NCBI RefSeq assembly: GCF_905220365.1
Contig: NC_061139.1
Location: 10,067,001-10,131,000 of the forward strand
Source: Vanessa cardui
Lineage: Eukaryota > Arthropoda > Insecta > Lepidoptera > Nymphalidae
Length of the DNA: 64,000 nt
Reading direction: 5' to 3'
Both the position numbers and the translations under genes were made by a program. Shown in pieces: positions 44,338 to 55,738 of the stretch; position 1 is the first letter of the stretch; each line of letters starts with the position of its first letter. The notes under the pieces are model-generated. The model made no database searches. It had not been told where the DNA came from and was given only the letters and a program-made list of their open reading frames with translations.

Positions 44338-44521
44338 AGTCGAGATGGCCCAGTGGTTAGAGCGCGTGCATCGTAACCGATGATTGCGGTTGCAGGTGTC
44401 AAATTTCATAGAAATTCTGTCACATCTGTATTCCACCAACCCGCATTGGAAAAGCGTGGTTGAAAATGTTCCAAAACCTTCACCTCAAAAGGCCTTAAAC
44501 CAGCAGTGGGAAAATTTACAT
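44338..44521 (+). mobile_element. Internally deleted S1 SINE
   Basis: The head AGTCGAGATGGCCCAGTGG to GATTGCGGTTGCAGG jumps directly to GTGTCAAATTTCATAGAAAT. About 110 bases, including box B, are missing. The 3' part is complete to AGCAGTGGG. Confidence 0.8.
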
Positions 44522-44524
44522 TAT

Positions 44525-44745
44525 TTATTTTGCTGTGGTAGTTTGGTTGGTTGAGACGAGTTCGATGATTCTGAGTTCAAACCTGGAGAAGTACCACTGA
44601 TTTATAATTAAACTTGCGCTAAGAATGAAGGAAAACATCGTGAAGATGACATTCTTTCACTTTGGAACTACGCGGTGGTAAAAGCTCCAAATTTTCTCCA
44701 AGAGAAGAGGCCCACAGACCAGCAGTGGGACATTTACAGGCTCAA
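44525..44745 (+). mobile_element. Old S1 SINE directly downstream
   Basis: GAGTTCAAACCTGGAGAAGT, GAAGGAAAACATCGTGAAGA and CCAGCAGTGGGACATTTACA identify a second, more diverged copy in tandem with the previous one. Confidence 0.65.
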
Positions 44746-44835
44746 CAGCCTTGTTGCTTAGGCATATACAATGATTACAGAATACCTACTTAGTTTATAA
44801 TGTGTTTAGATTTGTGTCCTGAAATTATTCAGATC

Positions 44836-44935
44836 CAGTGGTTTCCAAACTTATATAATCACTCCTATTAATAAAATAAGAGTTTCGCTCCTCCCACATA
44901 TTATGTTATAATATCACTAGATTTTCCATAGAAGC
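44836..44935 (+). mobile_element. hAT-like left-end fragment
   Basis: CAGTGGTTTCCAAACTTATA followed by TCGCTCCTCCCAC resembles the terminus type of the element at 48593 (TTCCCAAACTTTTG). No partner terminus was found. Confidence 0.4.
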
Positions 44936-45440
44936 CGAAAAAAGGTTGGTACAGAGATGATTCGTTAATAAATAATCAATGATTTATCGAATAAAATCGG
45001 AAAGGCTTTATATATATGAGGGCAATATGGCCCCGTTGAGGGTATGTGCCCTCACATAATTTTGTTCACGCCAATGATAGATAACCTTTTCACTAGGAGA
45101 GTATCTTTGACTTGGAACTTTCCAGTTCGTATGAATTAAAGATGACATCACTGACCAGAGAAGAATAAATATTGGCTGATATCGAGGTCGAGCGAAATTG
45201 ATGCCCCTTATTTGAATATCAAAGGTATAAATATTTTTTTTTATCGTAACATATTGTACAGTATATATAAATAATATGAATAAATACTTTATTGACAGTT
45301 ATAGGTGATACATTATTCTTTAGGTTAAGATGAAGTGCTTTATCAAAAAGTGCGGTGTCTAATATGTGATATTGATGCTCATTTGCTTCTCAACTGTGAA
45401 GGAAGAGATTGATGAATGTGATATCAGGACAGGAGGCTGC
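44936..45440. other. Unannotated DNA
   Basis: Nothing recognised; a TGAGGGCA/TGCCCTCA pair lies at about 45017-45055. Confidence 0.4.
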
Positions 45441-45449
45441 TCAACCGTG

Positions 45450-45660
45450 TAATAGGTTGACTTACAGACAAATGGCAACCTAGTGGTAAGTGGTCACCAC
45501 CGCCTACAGGCATTGGAGCTGCAAGTATTACCCATTCCTTACATCATATCAAAGTGTTACCAACCTGGGGCTTGGAGAATATCTGGTGAATGGGTGATGG
45601 GGACGGTAAGTTCCTGTCTGCATTTACAATGCCTCATAAAATATATGATGAATGGGTGAT
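45450..45660 (-). mobile_element. Old S2-like retroposon fragment
   Basis: TGGTAAGTGGTCACCACCGC, TATTACCCATTCCTTACATC and GTTACCAACCTGGGG follow the minus-strand S2 order before the match decays. Confidence 0.45.
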
Positions 45661-47405
45661 AGCTACACAAATGACCTTCTAAAAGCCCTACTAGCAAATG
45701 ATCTTATTTTATTTGTTCAATAATTAAATTAATTATCATTGCACTATGAAAACTAATGAAAATCAGTAGCGCAAAATATGTAAAAAGCCACAGAAAATTC
45801 TACAATCAGCTTGTTGACTTTAGTGCAAATCAGATATGTGATTTGACATGATACTGTTAACTAGATAAGGCGCAAGTTATTGGCAACCGTGATACGCGTA
45901 AATATCTATTCCGAATGATATATAGTTCAATTTGTTCACGAGACATGTGTCTGTCTGATAAATTTTGGGTAATTTATACACGTACACCTACGTTTTGGAT
46001 AAAATGAACATTCCTTCGCTAGGTTCTGACACAATATTACGAGTTTATATATCAAGACTACTGACTTGCGTTGTAATGGACGTCTGGATAGTATTTTGTG
46101 TCAAGTTTGCTTACTTTATCTATACTTATATTATAAGGAGGTAATTTTTTTTGTTTCTATTAAATATATAGTCGGACCGGTTGCTAGTACTATATACTTT
46201 TAGAACATGAGAAAGAAATATAATAGTATATTACTAATTATCAAATCATATGAGTAAAAAATGTGATTGGATATTTAATATTTTAAGTTTGAGAAACTGT
46301 GGATAAAACTTAGTTCACAAAACTTGCATAACGAATTATTTAAAGAGTATATTGGAACAAAATATAATTAATTTAAAATTATAAATTTTAATCTTAATAA
46401 TAATACGATTTATTATGTACTATCGATATAAATATGTTGATTGCGAAAATTCAAATCAATCGTTCGTTAAAGCAATGTTCCCTTTAAGTACGAATAATAA
46501 ACGACAATGATATGGAAGTGCAATCGCGCCCACGTTATCCCGACGATATATTCGTAAATATATTAATTTGTGACCAATTTCGCAAAGATCAACTGCGACC
46601 ACGATTTATATTTTATAAGAACTAACAGATATGAGAATCAAAATTACGATTTATGAGGAAAATGACGCTGGCATTCTTGCGGTCATGCGACCACATTACT
46701 TTTGATTTAATATGTAATTAATTAAGTCTTCAAAGCATATCATTCGTGTGTTAATAAGAAAGTTACACTTATAAAAAATATAAATAACGTACATAAGCCA
46801 TTTACCAAATTTGATCGTTTTCATACAGGTTTATCTCTAAAAATTCCAATCGGCAATTTAAACATATATTGGATAAATATTTATCGAAACTATTTGTGAG
46901 TATCAAAACTTTAATTAAATTGTTAAATTTTGGAATAAAAAAGTACATATAACTCAATCTGAATCAACATTTATTATTATTTTTTGTAATAATAATTGTG
47001 TTTTACAAAATTCGGGCGGACAAAGCCGCAGGTTAAGCCTCAATTCACAAAAGTAGAATTTTAGCACGTAAACACTTCTTTCTTTTCACTGACGATATAG
47101 TACTTTAATTATTCATTACTACGGGGAATTCAGAATAATTGTATTTGTGAGCAAGATACGCACAGGTGCAAATAAGAGGACTGCATAAATGTAGTATATA
47201 CTATAGAGTATGCTATAGAGCACTCAGAAATAATGCAGCTTTATAACAGTGGAAACATTTTTACAATTGGATCATTAGTTTAGAAGTAGACGCCCAACAA
47301 ACAAACAAAACCTCTAATATTAGTATAGATTCTCGATAAAGTTACATCACCTAACCGATCACGAACCTGCCTGAAATTCAACTTTAATAGATTTTATCAT
47401 CAATA
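45661..47405. other. Unannotated AT-rich DNA
   Basis: About 1.75 kb. Only hints of Helitron tips (CGGGCGGACAAAGCCGCAGG near 47014 and CTCTAATATTAGTATAGATT near 47312). Confidence 0.45.
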
Positions 47406-47655
47406 TCATTACAAAGTATAAAAGAAATTCCATTACCGCTATTAGTCCCTATAAACTTAGATCTTTAAAATTACGTAATGAATTTTAATACGGATTTTTT
47501 TAATACTTAGAGTGATTCGAGAGGAAGTTTCTATAATAGATAGACAATATAGTAAAGACACTAATAATGCTTGTAATGTGATGTCGTAAATAAACAAATT
47601 GTGTAGAATATTCATCAGTATTGCACTCGTGCGAAGCTGTGGCGGGTGGCGGCGG
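47406..47655 (+). mobile_element. Helitron-like H1 copy
   Basis: TCATTACAAAGTATAAAAG follows A at the start. TTAGATCTTTAAAATTACG and GCACTCGTGCGAAGCTGTGG lie near the end. The terminal CTAG is lost in a GGCGGGTGGCGGCGGG expansion. Confidence 0.7.
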
Positions 47656-48592
47656 GAGGTTAGGTTATATATAAATTTTATACCGTAATATCATTTAAAA
47701 TATAAAACTGGTTAGTTTTCAATACTCGATAAATATATGAATAACGTACATTCACGTTGTACGTTTTGAACTAGTACGTTCTCAATGACAGCTTATTTCC
47801 CTCGGTCCACCGTATTTTTACATCACTTACAGTGCACTTCGATAACGTAAATCTGTGCTCAACTTTAGGGAGACCCTTGAAACGTACCATTTAAATTTTT
47901 ATAGCAAGTAAATGTAAATAAATTTTGGCCAAATTTATTTATATTTATAATATATAAAATATTTTTTAAACGAATATAATAGACCAACAGTGGCACGTAT
48001 TTTTCATAAATTGTATTCATTTATTATTGTAATTAAATAATATTCACATTTAATTCGATATTATTGTAATTTAAAAAGATAAATGACATTAAATATTGAT
48101 TCAAATGTATTTTAAATAAAAGTAAACGTTACGTGACGTTCAAGTTTCAGGTAATAACAAGTTTGTTTTTCAACCTCATATTGTATAACCTAGTCATTGT
48201 TTCTTTACTATAATAGGTATAAGAGTTCACAGTTTGGGAATATTGTTTGTAAAACAAATTAGAGACCCATTCAAGTAAATAGTTTTCAAATAAAGCTTAT
48301 AACGACAATTTTGTGTAATCACACACAGGCCGTTCCACTTAAATTACTGCGACTCATTAAAAGCGACAAGAAATGATAATTAACAAATATTTACAAAACG
48401 TGTTCTCGAGTTATTGTTTTAGGAGTTAATTGAATTGTTGATAAAGAGGGCAATTGGCCGCGGGCCCTCTTATTATAATTAAAACGAGTCTAAGTGATAC
48501 CGACGTATAAATGTGGTGATTTGAAATCTCTTCCAAATTATGTCGTATATTTTATGACAGAAGTGTCTACTTATCAATTTTACCACTTAGAG
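47656..48592. other. Unannotated AT-rich DNA
   Basis: No recognised repeat or gene. Confidence 0.4.
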
Positions 48593-49031
48593 CAATGATT
48601 CCCAAACTTTTGTATAAAATCCCCCCAGGTCATAAAAAATATTGTATATATGTATAAAAAGGGTAAATACATTTTACATTGTGATGATAAAAATATATTG
48701 CTTTCATTGAGTTAATTTTAAATTACGTTTATAATTAAATAAATTACAGTGTTTATTTTTCACATCATTACTTCAATAATTAAGTTTAATGTAATTTAAT
48801 AATGCATTTGTACTAAGGCGATGTTTTTTGTAATGTTCTTTGTTCATTTAATTGGTACTGATACAGATAATATCAATCCTTAATCAATAACAACAGAATG
48901 ATGATGCAGTAAAATAATGCTTAGGTTAAATTTCAAATTGTCTTTTCGTAATAGCGATCGAACTCAAAAGACCTCTTTAAAATATCTTTACGCTTCCCTG
49001 GGGAGGCGCGTCGCATGGTTGGGAAACTCTG
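48593..49031. mobile_element. hAT-like non-autonomous element
   Basis: Left terminus CAATGATTCCCAAACTTTTG and right terminus, read inward, CAGAGTTTCCCAACCATG are the imperfect ends of a 439-bp element. Candidate 8-bp duplications ACTTAGAG (48585-48592) and ACTGAAAG (49032-49039) agree at six positions. An old copy with no coding content. Confidence 0.6.
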
Positions 49032-49199
49032 ACTGAAAGGCAATATGCCTACAATGATTTAAACATTACTGGCTCATTTCGGGTCTAGAGAATTATTTAT
49101 AATACATGATTAAAATTTAGTGAACGTGAAGTTCTTAGGAATTTCTATCTACTAAAATAAATTTCAACTACATTTTAAAGTTAGTCTGTAGAAATCAGC

Positions 49200-49400
49200 C
49201 ATAATAATCATCTCAGCTGGAATAAGTCTTCGTCCCCTTTTCAGGAGTGGGGGACTCCAAAGCTGCTTGGTCTATAAATGTGACAAATTTTTTATTCAAA
49301 TTTTAGAATATAAACTCAAGAAAAATACATAATAATTCAATGGTTCTTGCTTGGATTTCAAACCACAATACTCGACGTGTTTTAACCAGAGACCTATAAA
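49200..49400 (-). mobile_element. Old S1 SINE fragment
   Basis: AATGGTTCTTGCTTGGATTT and CAAACCACAATACTCGACG keep the minus-strand S1 order near the head. The rest is very diverged. Confidence 0.4.
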
Positions 49401-50026
49401 ACCTCTTTGGTGTATATATCTATAACGGATTTCTAGATAATACGGTATAGAGATTTATAACGAGCCTCCTTATCAACTGATTGCAATAATCGTATCATCG
49501 CATTCTCGTACACATAATGTATCAAACAATTGTAAAAGTTTTCTAGACCAGTGTCTAGCCTAGCCGCCGCGTCGCTAGAAAATCCGAGCAGTTTAACTTG
49601 CATTAAGCTTTCCTGGTCTAGCCTCGTGAACCGTGGCGTAAAACGTCACATATTTAACGGAATGGCGTTTACACTAAATTTTAATAATATTTTTAAAAAT
49701 TTTGACATTCCATTTTCAAAAAATGATAAGGTAGCTTCGAAGGCAAAAAAAAAAATATTGAGTTTTATCATTTCAGTACATTAGTATAACTTATAATTCG
49801 AATTTAGTTATTACATATTATTTTTATTCAAATTTGGAATTTTAAAAGTATTTAGAGCTAAATTAAAATTAAGTAATTAATATTTAAAGGACTCTCAATT
49901 GTGAAGTGTACATTTAATTGAATTAATGTAATTAAGTTTAAGCGTTCGTTAATTATGCCTTCGTATCGTATATTTTAAATTGCTGAGCGATATGTGATAT
50001 CATTACACTTTTTTATGTATAAGCTA
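49401..50026. other. Unannotated DNA
   Basis: The 77-codon frame at 49551 has no recognisable domain. A TCTAGCCTAGCC/GGTCTAGCC direct echo lies at 49554-49624. Confidence 0.4.
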
Positions 50027-50290
50027 GGCAGAGTTACAAGTGGGCATGATGGTAAGTGGTCACCACCGCTCTTAATCTTCCCTTATAACACACCAATACG
50101 CAACCAATCATGGGTGAGATGTTATGTCCGTTGTTCCTTTAGTTATACTGGCTCACTCACACTTCAAACGAAGCGCTACAATACTTAATATAAATATTAC
50201 TTGCATACAGTATTATTGCGTGGCGAAAGAATATATTTAGGATAGGAGGAACCTACCCAGGCAGGAGGGCACATAGCCCTCCCACAAAAT
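50027..50290 (-). mobile_element. Old S2 retroposon copy
   Basis: ATGGTAAGTGGTCACCACCG, ATGTTATGTCCGTTGTTCC, TACTGGCTCACTCACACTTC and GAACCTACCCAGGCAGG match minus-strand S2 throughout, with strong divergence. Confidence 0.6.
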
Positions 50291-51857
50291 AGTTACAATT
50301 ATTATATAAAAAGTAATGGATTCTGCAAATGGTATATTTATTTTATGAGTTGTTACTTGACTATTAATTCAACTATCCTGAAAGTTTACATTATAAACAA
50401 CAGTTACAACACTTAATCAATTTCCATAAAATAATCATCCCAATTAATTATCACCATAAAATAATCACACGTACGTACATTTTATTACAGTCAACTCCCT
50501 AACTACACTAATCCTTAATTATTAAAACATTGTTATACATACAACTTATATAATACTTTGTATGTTATTAAAAATTGTAATATAAGCCGTTATTACTGAG
50601 CCTCGTCCAGCCTCCGAGACAGGGATTCCGAACATGTAATTGTTAAAAATTCCAATGGCTAATCAGTGCATACCGGCAGAGCTGCGGTGCCAATAGCATT
50701 CCTGACATTCTGCCTGAGGACAAGGAATATTTACCTAACCGAACTACTCCAAAACATACAAGCACGACAGGTATTAGGTAACTATTAAAGGATTTTGCAT
50801 GATTGCTATTCTGTGTTCATTTACTTTTTTCAAATTAAGAATATTAGTTCTATTTTTAAACCGACATTATAAAAATTAAAAAGCTATAATCCATAAGTTC
50901 GATTTTTGAAAATGGAGAGAGATCGGTTTGGATTAAGCTTTTTATCATCGGAGTACACTCCACATAACCTAACTTCATACAGTTTAGTAAATATGTGATT
51001 TCGATTACTTTTATTTTTTATCTGTAAAAAAACTTTAGTCTAATTTCAAATATTATTTGGATATAATTAATATTAATCTATTATGGGTTAATTCGATTAT
51101 CTTAATAATGTAAACACAATTTTGTATGGATAAGCAGAAGTTGTTTTCCAGAAACCTTAATGATAAAAGCTTACATTATCTGTGGAGTTCGATGACATTA
51201 CCTGCAAAAAGAGTAAAGTAAATTAAGTACAAGGTCAACATTTAAAAAAAACAGTGACTATTATTGCACACATCCTATTATTATAGTAAAAAACCTCAAA
51301 ACCTAATCTGATCAGCCCGGATCTTATTTGTTTTTTTGTCTACTTTTCAACGGGGATTTACCTGTAAAACTATAACAATAGCAACAGATAAAATATACCA
51401 AAGCAACATTTAAAAGGCAGATACTTGTTAAATAAACAATATTTCTAATAAGTTAACATTTTAGAAGTGGCATTGAATGAAACAAAAAAATTCCTCTACA
51501 AATATTTTGAGACTTTACATAATTATATTGACGCCATTATAACTGTTTGTTGAGGATAGAATATGAAATAGGTTTATAAATTATTGAATACAAATTATGT
51601 ATAAATTTCATCAATACATAAATTGTATTGGCTATAATTACGCAATTATGCTAACGCTTATAAAATATGAGGCAAATAATTAGTTAATTAGACAGTTTGC
51701 CTTGAATTTTGTTTCTCAGAGAGTATAGAAGTCTTTCACATAATTAATTTGTTGACATCTTAATCTCCTTTCCTTAATCTCTGGTAAAAAATAAGGACTA
51801 ACTAAGTCAATGACTAAGCTTCTAACTGTCAACAAGAATTTATTGTTTTATGATTTA
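50291..51857. other. Unannotated AT-rich DNA
   Basis: About 1.6 kb. A GC-richer block at 50600-50760 (CCTCGTCCAGCCTCCGAGAC, CGGCAGAGCTGCGGTGCC) has no repeat match in this window. Confidence 0.4.
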
Positions 51858-52078
51858 CTAGCGACCCGCCCCGGCTTCGTACGAGTACCTATAGTACGAC
51901 ACAAATTAGATTTAGCATCGGAAAATGAAATGAAATGAAAATAAAACCGATTACTGCCGATTTACACGACCAATAGAAATAGCTCCCTATCGCGTCATTC
52001 GACGCTATTCGTCGCTATAGATTCTCGCGTCAGAGAAAGGAAGTGCAAATCCGATCAGTAATTTTTCCGTGAAAGACT
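51858..52078. mobile_element. H1 3' tip joined to half an M1 element
   Basis: CTAGCGACCCGCCCCGGCTTC is the minus-strand H1 terminus, but after about 30 bases the sequence becomes the M1 left half (TAGTACGACACAAATTAGA to GATTCTCGCGTCAGAGAAAG). The junction may be a capture event or a secondary deletion. Confidence 0.6.
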
Positions 52079-52089
52079 AACAAACATTT

Positions 52090-52377
52090 CTTGGTGGTAG
52101 GGCTTTGTGCAAGCCCGTCTGGATAGGTACCACCCACTCATCAGTTATTCTACCGCCAAATAACAGTACTCAGTATTGTTGTGTTCCGGTTTGAAGGGTG
52201 AGTGAGCCAGTGTAACTACAGCACAAGGGACATAACATCTTAGTTCCCAAGGTTGGTGGCCCATTGACGATGTAAGGTAATATATCTTACAGTGTCATTG
52301 TCTATGGGTGATGGTGACCACTTTCCATCAGGTGGCCCATATGCTCGTCCGCCAACCTATAACATAAAAAAAAAAAT
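52090..52377 (+). mobile_element. S2 retroposon, near full-length
   Basis: CTTGGTGGTAGGGCTTTGTG to GTCCGCCAACCTATAACAT and an A11-type tail, collinear with 28009-28310. The 64-codon frame at 52292 is read-through of its 3' end. Confidence 0.78.
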
Positions 52378-53040
52378 GCATCCGTCCTCACAAACTTTAA
52401 TTTATAATATTAGTAAGATTTATTTGAAATTATACTTTTTGACGTATTATTTTTTTTTATTAATGATATACACACATTTTGCCTAATAATGCTCGTACAT
52501 GATGATGTTTATCTACCCTTCACCGCCAATTAAATATCAAATCCCTTAAAATAACATACTTCACTCGTTGTTTATTTTACAATGTTTTTGTATTATTACA
52601 AATTAATATTGTGAATGTTTTGTGAAAACATTTATTACCTATAGTAATTGTTCGCGTCTACGATTTTTATTTTAATAATATCTGTATTATATATACACCT
52701 AAATTAATTTAAGTTTTATTAATATTATTATAATTATATCTGCGCCAAATTACAATTTAGTTGCAATATTGTGAACATTCGAATATGACCAAGATAAGTT
52801 ATAATACAGATAATTATCTGTTATTAATTACAATTAATTTATTAAAATATAAAAGCTTCTTGTTAATAGTCACAACAGCAATTAAATATAGGTTATTAAT
52901 CATTTTTAAATTCTCAGCGTTGTAACAATAAATATTTCATTAATTATTATAATATTTTATATATTTTTTATTTCATTGAAAGTTCATAGGCGTATTTTAC
53001 AAGCTTACTATACTTATGTCAAAAAATGTTCGAAATAATA
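52378..53040. other. Unannotated AT-rich DNA
   Basis: No recognised repeat or gene. Confidence 0.4.
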
Positions 53041-53220
53041 AGCCAGTGACTACAGGCACAAGGGACATAACATCTTAGTTCCCAAGGTTGGTGGCACATT
53101 GACGATGTTAAGAATAGTTAATATTTCTTACAGCGTCATTGTCTATGGGTGATGGTGACCTCTTACCATCAGGTGGCCTATATGTCGTCAGTCAACCTAT
53201 ACCATAAAAAAAATAAAAAT
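53041..53220 (+). mobile_element. 5'-truncated S2 retroposon
   Basis: It starts at the internal S2 position AGCCAGTGACTACAGGCAC and runs to CCATAAAAAAAATAAAAAT. The 5' third is absent, typical of reverse-transcription truncation. Confidence 0.75.
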
Positions 53221-53324
53221 AAGATCTTCAATGCCATTCTGTGAGAATGTGGGAATTCATTTCTTATCTCTCTTGTGAAATGTTGACAACCGACTTACGG
53301 TGATACGCCATTTTGATATCAAAT

Positions 53325-53600
53325 CAAATCAAATCAAAATAAACTTTATTCAAGTAGGCTTTTACAAGAATTTTTGAATCGTCATTTTACAATTAAGTGA
53401 AGCTACTACCGGATCGGAAAGTAGATTCTACCGAGAAGAACCGGCAAGAAACCCAGTAGTTACTCTTTTTGAACATTTAAAAAAAAAGGTCATGTTAGTT
53501 AAATACAATTATTTAAAATATTATCCTGCTTGGAAGTCAACAGGTATTAACTCCACGCTTTTTTATCATCTATAAAATCTTGTATCGAATAATATGCTTT
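53325..53600 (-). mobile_element. LINE 3'-end copy (L1 family), minus
   Basis: An (ATCAA)n tail at the left, then AACTTTATTCAAGTAGGC, CCGAGAAGAACCGGCAAG and CAACAGGTATTAACTCCACG, the reverse complement of the copies at 32136 and 59935. Confidence 0.75.
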
Positions 53601-53631
53601 TTTGTATACGTGTATCTTCTATACATATTTT

Positions 53632-53805
53632 TTTAATGTTGAATAAAGTAACTACTGATTTTCTTGCCGGTTCTTCTCGGTAGAAATATATTTCCGACCG
53701 GTGCTTAGTAGCTTCACATAAAATGGTTGTTAAAGGACGATTCAACAGTGTTCGTAAAAGCCTACTTGAATAAAGTATATTTTATTTTTAGATTTTGATG
53801 TAACA
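53632..53805 (+). mobile_element. LINE 3'-end copy (L1 family), plus
   Basis: TTGCCGGTTCTTCTCGGTAG, AGCCTACTTGAATAAAGTAT and TTTTAGATTTTGATG. It faces the minus copy just upstream, making an inverted pair with arms of roughly 150 bp. Confidence 0.75.
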
Positions 53806-54000
53806 AAATTGGAGTGCCTGTTTATAATATGGAAAATAACCACTTTAACTAACTAACATTTTCTTTTTTTAATTTGTCTGTCCATCTGTTTGTTCCGGCT
53901 AATTTTTAGAATAGCTGGAACGGTTTTGACGGTACATTTACTAGCAGATACCTAATAAGAAGTAACTATTTCGTTAAATTCAAACGCACACGAAGTCTAG
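53800..54000 (+). mobile_element. Diverged Helitron-like H2 copy
   Basis: ACAAAATTGGAGTGCCTGTT, TTTGTTCCGGCTAATTTTTA and TAAATTCAAACGCACACGAA keep H2 order. The middle is shortened, and it ends near AAGTCTAGT. Confidence 0.65.
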
Positions 54001-54412
54001 TCTTGTCTTATATATTATATTAAACGTCGCATATAACATTATGACGTCACGCTTAATTTTTCGAGTTCACTCTTACAGAGTAGCTCGTCTGTCGAATCCA
54101 GAGACTTCCTTTCTCAACTTTTTTAATTTAACAACATAACTTGAAAAGAATTCTGAAACTTCATCAATTATCGTACTTTATACGTTGTTTCTGTAATCGA
54201 TAACGAGACGCTTTTGGAATACCGTAACGTAATATCAAACACGGAACCAATATAATCACTACATAGTATAAAACAAAGTCGCTTTCTCTGTCCCTATGTC
54301 CCTTTGTATGCTTAAATCTTTAAAACTACGCAACTGATTTTGATGCGGTTTTTTTTAACAGATAGAGTGATTCGAGAGTAACATTTTTGTATATAACACA
54401 TGGATTATTAAC

Positions 54413-55151
54413 AAATTTTTTTATGTTATAGGTCGGCGGACGTGCATATGGGCCACCTAATGGTAAGTGGTCACCATCGCCCATAGACAATGATGCTGTA
54501 AGAAATATTAACTATTCCTTACATCGTCAATGTGCCACCAACCTTGGGAACTAAGATGTTATGTCCCTTGTGCCTGTAGTTACACTGGCTCACTCACCCT
54601 TCAGACCGGAACACAACAATAGGCAACTTGACAATGCGAAAAATAAATTGCGAATTATTGTAATCAGTGTATATTATGAGTTTAAAAATGGTTATTTACT
54701 AACGAAAGTTGAAAATAATACTTAATTTATTCAAAAATCCATAAATAAAAATGCATTTTTTCAAACGTTTGTCAAGTGACACAAAACGCTCCTGATTGGC
54801 CGGGCTTACGATAAAGTCACTTTCTTGTAAACTTTGCTTTTCTACTATATGTACCACAGATTAAAATACAGGAAAGTGACGTCACCGACCCCATTGCAGC
54901 GCCATATTGTCCAAGTAACGTTTTTGCGCGCTATATAATTTGGAATTTTTAATATGATATTATTCGACAAATATGTACTAGAAATAAAGAAATCGAATTT
55001 TACTGGGTTCCTTAACCTCTGCTAAATAATATAAAATGGATTTTAAAAACCAGTCAAATAGCCTATACTGAGTACTGTTATATGGCGGTAGAATAACTGA
55101 TGAATGGGTGGTACCTACCCAGACGGGCTTGCACAAAGCTCTACCACAAAG
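54413..55151 (-). mobile_element. S2 retroposon inside H1, itself interrupted
   Basis: The T run and ATGTTATAGGTCGGCGG at the left are the 3' tail; GGGCTTGCACAAAGCTCTACC at the right is the 5' end. The two halves join across 54621-55064 at CACAACAAT and ACTGAGTACTG, as in intact copies. Confidence 0.88.
54621..55064. mobile_element. Miniature DNA element, innermost
   Basis: A 444-bp non-coding insert with imperfect inverted ends: AGGCAACTTGACAATG at the left, AGGCTATTTGACTGG read inward from the right. The flanking S2 sequence shows a 2-bp AT duplication (54619-54620, 55065-55066). The interior includes GTGACGTCACCGACCCCATT. The superfamily is not assigned; a 2-bp duplication with A/T could fit Tc1-like relatives. 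Confidence 0.8.
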
Positions 55152-55450
55152 TGATATAATGTAAAGCGTAAATAAGCAACTTCCGTAGCATATTTAGTTT
55201 GAGTATTGCACCCGTGCGAAGCCGAGGCAGATCGCTAGTTACTTATAAAAGCCTATTTGGATAAAGTAAGTTTTTTGATTTAAGGATTTTTATTCAATTC
55301 AATACTATAGCATTAAATTAACTGTAAACATACAGTCAGTTCATAATGTGTAATTAATTAGGTATCGTGTATGCAGTTAATTAGGTATACAGTTTTATGC
55401 AATTGTATATACGTAACCTAATTGATGCTGTTTATCAACTTATATAAACA

Positions 55451-55652
55451 CTAGTTGTATCCCACGGCTTCGATCGCGTCGTTTAGAGTTGGTTGTCATG
55501 TGTTAGGTAAAAAGTAGCCAACGTCCTTCCTTGAAATTCAAGCTTGCTTCACAACAAATTTCATCAAATTCGGCTCAGCGGTTTGATCGTGAAAAAGCGA
55601 CAGACAAACAGAGTTACTTTCATATTTTATAATATCAGTATAGAAGTATAGA
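55451..55652 (-). mobile_element. Helitron-like H3, complete 202-bp copy
   Basis: On the minus strand it starts TCTATACTTCTATACTGATA at 55652 after A and ends GCCGTGGGATACAACTAG at 55451 before T. GTTGGTTGTCATGTGTTAGG, GCTTGCTTCACAACAAATTT and GGTTTGATCGTGAAAAAGC on the plus strand are diagnostic. Confidence 0.85.
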
Positions 55653-55738
55653 TTATAAAAAGTGTACTTGCTTGTCGATACGACATATACGTGCGTTGAC
55701 AACATCTCATTATGACAATTTCATCACATTTAGAGTAA

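Larger units (their letters stand above)
54256..55238 (+). mobile_element. Helitron-like H1, outer shell of a triple nest
   Basis: TCACTACATAGTATAAAACA starts after A at 54256 and GAGGCAGATCGCTAG ends before T at 55239. Subtracting the retroposon inside leaves about 244 bp, the normal H1 length. The internal sequence resumes at GTGATATAATG after 55151. Confidence 0.88.
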
